Shown here: positions 13,286 through 17,275 of the stretch, one piece after another | Layout: every line of letters begins with the position of its first letter | Numbering within the stretch: the stretch's first letter is position 1 | Origin: Verrucomicrobiota bacterium | GTDB taxonomy: Bacteria > Verrucomicrobiota > Verrucomicrobiia > Chthoniobacterales > UBA10450 | Length of the DNA: 17,275 nucleotides | NCBI GenBank assembly: GCA_003217835.1 | Contig: QHMQ01000100.1 | Coordinates: 231 to 17,505 of the forward strand | Direction: 5' to 3' | The notes under the pieces: model-generated | Told to the model about the DNA's origin: nothing | Seen by the model: the letters and a program-made list of their open reading frames with translations, nothing else | Databases searched by the model: none | Program-made: the position numbers and the translations under genes

Positions 13286-14095
13286 TTGGCGGCGACGAAT
13301 CGAAGATCGAAAACGTATCGCGGACGCAGATCGCGTGGCCGGGTAAAGATTGCTCCGCGCTTCGTGTCGACGACAAGAGTCGTTCCCGTCCCTGATTCAC
13401 TTGTGGTGCCGACACGGTGGGTGAAGTTTGTCGTCGCGATTTTTTTACTGCCGGTTTGCGCAATTCTTAGTCAGACGTTTTTCACCGTCTTTGCGCGCGC
13501 AACCGTGACACAGCGACTTTGGGCCGGCGAAGAATTTTGGTTCTTTTCATTGGGCGCGGTCCTCTGGTTGATCGCTTTCCTCGGCTTGCCTCGCCCGATT
13601 GTCATCTATGTCTTCGGGCATGAACTGACCCACGCGCTCTGGGTTTTGCTAATGGGCGGCCGGATCAGTCGATTTCGAGTCGGACGCGATGGCGGGCATG
13701 TGGTGACAAACCGCAATAACTTCTGGATCGCGCTGGCCCCTTATTTTTTCCCGCTCTACAGCATTCTCGCGATCGCCGCTTACGGCGTGCTCAGCCTGTT
13801 TCTAAATGTTCAGCCGTACGGCCGCCTGCTTTATGCTGTGATCGGAGCGACCTGGGCATTCCATTTCACGTTCACCTGCTGGATGATCCCAAAAAATCAG
13901 ACCGACCTAAGCGATCAAGGCACCTTTTTTTCGCTCGTCCTGATCTATCTGATGAATTTAATGCTGCTGAGCGTGATGCTAGTTCTCGCGTCACCGCAAA
14001 TTACCTTTGGGGCGTTCGGCGCCGATCTGCTGACGAACGTCAGTAACTTCTCGCAATGGGTTGTCGATCTTTTCAGCCGCTTCAGCCAGCATTAA
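13286..14095 (+). CDS. Multipass membrane protein with HELTH zinc-protease motif (M50-like)
   Basis: A 269-residue inner-membrane protein. A basic, disordered N-terminus (1-45, Arg/Lys-rich) precedes hydrophobic segments at about 46-70, 84-100, 103-124, 147-172, 180-202 and 214-238. The segment IVIYVFGHELTHALWVLLMGG (105-125) holds HExxH (H112, E113, H116) inside a membrane helix, as in site-2-type M50 proteases. A polar loop KNQTDLSDQG (203-212) offers Asp207 or Asp210 as a third metal ligand, although the canonical LDGG motif is absent. The conserved-looking GGRISRFRVGRDGGHVVTNRNNFWIALAPYFFPLYS stretch suggests a dedicated family I cannot name. The start is uncertain: TTG at 13286 has no RBS and in-frame GTGs exist around residues 40-47. 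It lies 78 nt after efp. Activity is inferred. Confidence 0.72.
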   Translation: MAATNRRSKTYRGRRSRGRVKIAPRFVSTTRVVPVPDSLVVPTRWVKFVVAIFLLPVCAILSQTFFTVFARATVTQRLWAGEEFWFFSLGAVLWLIAFLGLPRPIVIYVFGHELTHALWVLLMGGRISRFRVGRDGGHVVTNRNNFWIALAPYFFPLYSILAIAAYGVLSLFLNVQPYGRLLYAVIGATWAFHFTFTCWMIPKNQTDLSDQGTFFSLVLIYLMNLMLLSVMLVLASPQITFGAFGADLLTNVSNFSQWVVDLFSRFSQH

Positions 14096-14101
14096 TCTTC
14101 T

Positions 14102-14114
14102 GTAGCGGTGACCG
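14102..14114 (+). repeat. GTAG-headed mini-palindrome (site 3), beside the RAYT remnant
   Basis: GTAG (14102-14105) is directly followed by CGGT-G-ACCG (14106-14114), seven bases after the stop of the HELTH gene and 14 nt before the RAYT remnant's stop. The layout matches the other two GTAG hairpins in the window, but the stem is short. Confidence 0.4.
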
Positions 14115-14127
14115 TCGCATTAATTCT

Positions 14128-14313
14128 TCAGAAGCGATCATCTCTGAATTCCAGATCAAAGATTTCTCCCAGGAATGGCCATTCTCTCCGGTCCGTCACC
14201 AATCCGGCAGATCCCGGATTCTCACGAACGTAATCCCATTTCTGCGAGTATGACTCCCCACTCCGTAAAATGTGATCAAAGAACCCTTTTCGCCAATGAC
14301 ACCGCGTCGCGTA
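14128..14313 (-). pseudogene. C-terminal remnant of a REP-associated tyrosine transposase (RAYT, IS200-like Y1)
   Basis: The minus strand from about 14295 encodes WRKGFFDHILRSGESYSQKW, then DYVRENPGSAGLV and TDRREWPFLGEIFDLEF, ending at TGA 14128-14130. This is the well-known C-terminal pattern of RAYT/COG1943 proteins (W-x-K-G-F-x-D-H, S-Y-x-x-K-W-x-Y-(I/V)-x-x-N-P-V-R-A-G-L-V, W-P-F), including the candidate catalytic Tyr in ESYSQKW. NPVRAGLV has become NPGSAGLV. Upstream, the frame meets a TGA just before AYATRCHW, and no N-terminal HUH domain is found within the following ~150 bp, so only about a third of a normal gene remains. RAYTs are the enzymes thought to spread REP hairpins, which fits the GTAG palindromes in this window. 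It is a dead relic here. Confidence 0.82.
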
Positions 14314-14485
14314 CGCTCACTTTTTCTCACGCGCTCTTGATTGCTCTCCCATAGGTAAATCCGGCGAGTGCCGTTATCTAATGGATGCTCAAATGCTCCC
14401 AAAAAACTTCACGAGTGTATAAAATCGGTGGACAAAAAGCTGCTGCTGTCGAGCCCAAAACCCGATAAACTTATCACAAGAGGCA
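14314..14485. other. Non-coding spacer beyond the RAYT remnant
   Basis: About 170 bp between the RAYT fragment and the bshA stop. A short minus-strand frame here (PLDNGTRRIYLWESNQERV) overlaps the remnant but shows no homology I recognise. I see no terminator, repeat or insertion-sequence end. Confidence 0.4.
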
Positions 14486-15576
14486 TTAGCCCGAGCGCGG
14501 AGCAATTATCCGGCGGTAGAGCGCTTCGTACTGAGGGATGATGCGAGCGGCTGAGAATCTCTCGATCGCGTGATTGCGACCCCGTTCACCTAACTCTCGC
14601 GCCAGATGGGGGGATTTGACCAACGCGTCTAAGGCGGCGGCCATCGCAGTCAGATCACCGAAAGGGTACAGCGGATAAGAGTCCCCGACGACTTCCGGTA
14701 TGCCGCCGACGCGGAAGGCGACAACCGGTCTGCCGTAAAATAGCGTCTCAAGAATGCCCAGACCGAAACTTTCGTATTCGGACGTGTAGAGTCCCGTGTC
14801 CGCCGCCTCCAGATATTCTTCAACTGCCGCCATGTTTTGGCGAACAATGACGCGATCTCGAAGTCCCAGTTCATCGAGCAATGGCTCGTAAGGATCAAAC
14901 GAGCCGCCCGCCAGGATTAGCAATCGAAGACGATCACGGCTCTTCGACAGGGCAATCGTACGCAACAAAAGGTCGATGCGTTTGACCAGCCGCAAATTCG
15001 ACATGTGCAGCACAAGAAATTCGTCGGTTAACCCCAAATCGCGCCGAACTTCCTCGCGGCTCCTCTTCGGTTTATTCGGATTGAAAAAATTCGGAATCAC
15101 TTCAATCTGCCGTTGCAACCGAAAGATTTCTTGGGTTTGCTGCCGGAGACTTTCTGAAACTGCCGTCACCGCATCGGAATGCACCAGGGCATGCTCGATG
15201 GCGGTGCGGTAATCGGGATCCTGCCCGAGCAGGGTCGTATCGGTTCCATGCAAAGTTGTGACGATACGCTGTGCGAGGCTTCCCAACATCTAACATGAAA
15301 AAGATCGAGCTGTTGGGAACGCGCCACTTCCGCCATTTTCACTGCGAGGGGCAGAGTGTAGTCGGGGCACGGAAACAAAGCGTTGTGCACGACTTCGACT
15401 CGATGGAAATGAAGACCCTCCTGCGGCAGGTCCAGTCGAACGGGTTGAGCATAACTGAAGAAGTAGATTTCATGGCCGCGGCGCGCCAGTTCCGACCCGA
15501 GGGCCGTCGCCAGAATCCCACTGCCGCCAATCAACGGAAAACATGCAATCCCGATTTTGAGCGGCACCAATTCCAT
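14486..15576 (-). pseudogene. bshA: Broken bshA: N-acetyl-alpha-D-glucosaminyl L-malate synthase
   Basis: BshA joins UDP-GlcNAc and L-malate, the first step of bacillithiol synthesis. The gene is in two frames. From the ATG at 15576 one frame reads KIGIACFPLIGGSGILATAL...RGHEIYFFSY...HFHRVEV...QLDLFHV, the BshA N-terminus, then goes out of frame near 15292. A second frame, with a TAG just before it, reads MLGSLAQRIVTTLHGTDTTLLGQDP...HMSNLRLVKRI...YESFGLGILETLFYGRPVV...VGGIPEVVG to 14486, the remainder of the enzyme. Compared with B. subtilis BshA, about 15 residues (HYALPHAVCAYLAKQ) are missing at the join, with two bases of the last codon kept. This implies a deletion of about 43 nt, not a multiple of three. 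The ATG overlaps the stop of the BshC-like gene (TAATG). It could be a true mutation or an assembly error. Confidence 0.88.
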
Positions 15577-16343
15577 TACGCCTCCGTATAGGCTTTGCCG
15601 GAGTCGGAAATTTCGTCGCGCTTGATGAATTTCACCTCGGGCGCATCAGCCTTGTTGATGTAATGGTGCTCGCTCGCACCGGCGACGTAATGAGTGCATC
15701 GAATCACTGATTGCATCCAGCAGAAACGCGTATCGCGAGTCGGGCTGATTTGCTTGGGACCGAATTCTCCTCCGGCAATCTCTAGAAACCGATCGCCTCC
15801 TTTGTGCAGGAACAATTTACCGTCACGATAACGTGCGCGGACGATCTCGCCTTCATAGCGCACATCGACGAAATAGTCTGGTACCGCCACAGCACGCGCT
15901 CTGAACTCGGGCGCACTCGAACGTTCCACCCGCAGACCTTTCAGCAAGCTCATCCGTTTATACATCTCCAGACAGAAATCGGCGACGTTCGAACTTCTCG
16001 TCTCGTTGAAGTCCTCGGCCAGAGAACGCCGAACATAACTCGGAAGTTGGCGGGCGGTTTTTTCCTGCCAGTTCGGTAGGACACGTTTGGCGTAGAGGGG
16101 CGAAAACTGCTTTTGGATCCGATTCTCGAACTGAAAGTTTAGCGCCACTTCCTGGCCGCTGTGTTGGTCTCGCATAATGGTAATAGTCTCGCGCGGGTCA
16201 TGATCACTATCGTGAAAGAAAAAGACGATTTCTCCGCCAATCTCTTTTTGAAGACGCCGGGCCGTTAGAATCTTAGCGACCAAAAATCGCTTGGGAAAAA
16301 ATCCGCACGGTTGCTGGCCGAAACAAATGATCGGGTGATCCAT
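15576..16343 (-). CDS. Compact BshC-like protein (putative bacillithiol cysteine-adding enzyme)
   Basis: A 255-residue cytoplasmic protein that looks like a half-length relative of BshC, the enzyme thought to add cysteine to GlcN-malate in bacillithiol synthesis (normally ~540 residues). The N-terminus has GQQPCGFFPKRFLVAKILTA (9-28), parallel to the BshC core TGQQ.G...GP.YT..K..TA. Then comes VFFFHDSDHDPRE (40-52), parallel to VFWIAGEDHDFEE. The C-terminus has GKLFLHKGGDRFLE (175-188) and SPTRDTRFCWMQSVIRCTHYVAG (200-222) with SEHHYI (224-229), parallel to BshC FSPN..LRP..QD..LPT.AYVGGPGE.AY. The long middle and coiled-coil parts of BshC are absent. It overlaps bshA by one base in TAATG and follows the symporter gene by 15 nt, so an operon is likely. 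The homology call rests on motif recognition alone. Confidence 0.65.
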   Translation of the reverse strand: MDHPIICFGQQPCGFFPKRFLVAKILTARRLQKEIGGEIVFFFHDSDHDPRETITIMRDQHSGQEVALNFQFENRIQKQFSPLYAKRVLPNWQEKTARQLPSYVRRSLAEDFNETRSSNVADFCLEMYKRMSLLKGLRVERSSAPEFRARAVAVPDYFVDVRYEGEIVRARYRDGKLFLHKGGDRFLEIAGGEFGPKQISPTRDTRFCWMQSVIRCTHYVAGASEHHYINKADAPEVKFIKRDEISDSGKAYTEA

Positions 16344-16358
16344 CGCTCAGAACGAGTT

Positions 16359-17275
16359 TCATACCCCAGCGGGAGCTTGTGGGCCGCGAAAGATAGTTTG
16401 CTGCAGGACAGGCGCCAGGATCAGCACGGCCGCGCATCCAATAAAATTATACCAGAGATAACCGATATTCGTCGTAGCGAACAGAACGAAGACAAGCGCT
16501 TGCGCAAGAAGCGCCGCGAAAAACACGGCAGATCCAGTAACTCGACGAATAAAGAAAGCCGCCAGAAAGAGACCGAGGATGCTGCCATAGAATATCGAGC
16601 CCAGGATGTTGCCGGCCTCGATCAGATTTTCGACGAGGTTAGCAAAAGAGGCGACCGCAATAGCGATCAACCCCCACGCTGCCGTCAGCGTTTTCGCCGC
16701 CACCACATAATGATGATCGCTCGCGTGTGGGCGAATCAGTGGACGATAAAAGTCGATCGCTGTGGTTGAGCCGAGCGCATTCAGAGTTGCCGCCGTCGCC
16801 GACATGGTCGCGCACAAGATCACCGCGATCAGCAATCCGACAAGCCCGTGCGGCATTTGTTGGAGAATGAAAGTAATGAATACGTAATCCGATTCTTTGC
16901 TTTTCGGATCCGCGCCGGCTTGCTCCAGAACTGACTTGGTTCGACTGCGCACCTCGTGCGCCTGCGCGTCGAGTTCGCGCACTCGAGTCATGGCCGCGTC
17001 ACGCTCGCTTGACGAAGATGCCGACGATTCGCTGGAGGCTGCGCGAATGGCGGCGCGTTTTCGTTCAAAAATATCGTTAAATTGCGTCTGCAACGTTGTT
17101 AACTGTTGACCATAGCCACGTTCGACCGCGCGTTCGTAGGCCGGCTGATTGAAATAAACCGGCGGCTTCTCGAATTGATAAAACATGAACACAAGCGCAC
17201 CGAGCAGCAGAATGGAAAATTGCATCGGCACCTTCACCACAGTGTTGAAAAGCAATCCCAAACGACTCTCCTTCA
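16359..17275 (-). CDS. Sodium:solute symporter (SSS/SLC5 family), C-terminal part, cut by window edge
   Basis: Inner-membrane Na+-coupled transporter; the frame is open through the right edge of the window, so the N-terminal half is missing and the internal TTG at 17261 is not a start. The visible part has membrane segments near 12-30, 128-157, 190-210, 215-238, 243-262 and 268-288 (numbered from 17261). The sequence RLGLLFNTVVKVPMQF, GALVFMFYQFEKPPVYFNQ, LIAVILCATMSATAATLNALGSTTAIDFYRP and EAGNILGSIFYGSILGLFL is typical of the SSS core. Between FNQPAYERAV and DYVFITF lies an ~80-residue hydrophilic loop rich in Arg, Glu, Ser and Gln, likely a helical hairpin, not part of the standard transporter fold. 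The stop is 15 nt before the BshC-like ATG, suggesting co-transcription. The substrate cannot be inferred. Confidence 0.9.
   Translation of the reverse strand, partial: KESRLGLLFNTVVKVPMQFSILLLGALVFMFYQFEKPPVYFNQPAYERAVERGYGQQLTTLQTQFNDIFERKRAAIRAASSESSASSSSERDAAMTRVRELDAQAHEVRSRTKSVLEQAGADPKSKESDYVFITFILQQMPHGLVGLLIAVILCATMSATAATLNALGSTTAIDFYRPLIRPHASDHHYVVAAKTLTAAWGLIAIAVASFANLVENLIEAGNILGSIFYGSILGLFLAAFFIRRVTGSAVFFAALLAQALVFVLFATTNIGYLWYNFIGCAAVLILAPVLQQTIFRGPQAPAGV

Noticed and set aside
14196..14402. 68-codon minus-strand frame in the bshA-upstream spacer
   Set aside because: It is a shifted frame across the RAYT remnant; the recognisable RAYT peptide is in a different frame.
14096..14485. 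Intact IS200-like insertion sequence
   Set aside because: Only the C-terminal third of the transposase is present, with a stop upstream and no HUH domain or defined element ends.
1..17275. tRNA, rRNA, CRISPR array or riboswitch
   Set aside because: No cloverleaf-like sequence, rRNA signature, regularly spaced direct repeats or known riboswitch core was seen on either strand; a covariance-model scan would be needed to exclude small RNAs.

Overview
The window reads as a chromosomal segment of a soil-type Verrucomicrobiota bacterium, most likely near Chthoniobacterales. This is inferred from three things: the gene families present (compact BshC-like protein beside bshA, verrucomicrobial-type EF-P and class A PBP); degenerate heptamer arrays of the type that read 'LDVGRW' when translated; and a 'CAGATTACG' interspersed repeat. 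I could run no database search, so the taxonomy is tentative. There are no tRNA or rRNA genes, no CRISPR array and no intact mobile element.

Region 1 (1-3582) is a minus-strand two-component operon. A MASE1-PAS histidine kinase overlaps a FixJ-type response regulator by 4 nt, and a receiver-only regulator follows. Region 2 (3583-6209) holds a helical protein of unknown function, a group 1 truncated globin and a MidA-type SAM methyltransferase. A decayed copy of the last ~61 codons of that methyltransferase lies on the other side of the globin, so the globin sits between two direct repeats. Region 3 (6367-10029) carries a class A penicillin-binding protein whose transpeptidase SxxK motif is replaced by TAML, followed 3 nt later by a probable GT-B glycosyltransferase. 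A family 4 glycosyltransferase converges on it across a GTAG-headed perfect palindrome.

Region 4 (11262-14095) holds a small secreted proline-rich protein on the minus strand, then kdsD (arabinose-5-phosphate isomerase, for Kdo and hence an LPS outer membrane), efp with Asn at the tip position normally held by modified Lys/Arg, and a multipass membrane protein with an HELTH zinc motif. Region 5 (14096-14485) has no intact gene but contains the C-terminal remnant of a REP-associated tyrosine transposase (RAYT). Region 6 (14486-17275) is a minus-strand run: the C-terminal part of a sodium:solute symporter (cut by the window edge), a half-length BshC-like protein, and bshA, which is broken by an apparent ~43-nt frameshifting deletion.

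The themes are envelope building (PBP, glycosyltransferases, KdsD), redox/thiol metabolism (BshC-like, BshA, globin) and signalling. The best candidates for novelty are the compact BshC-like protein coupled to a damaged bshA, the PBP with a lost catalytic serine, the Asn-tip EF-P, the GTAG hairpins near a RAYT remnant, and heptamer arrays that supply the TTG start codons of two genes.
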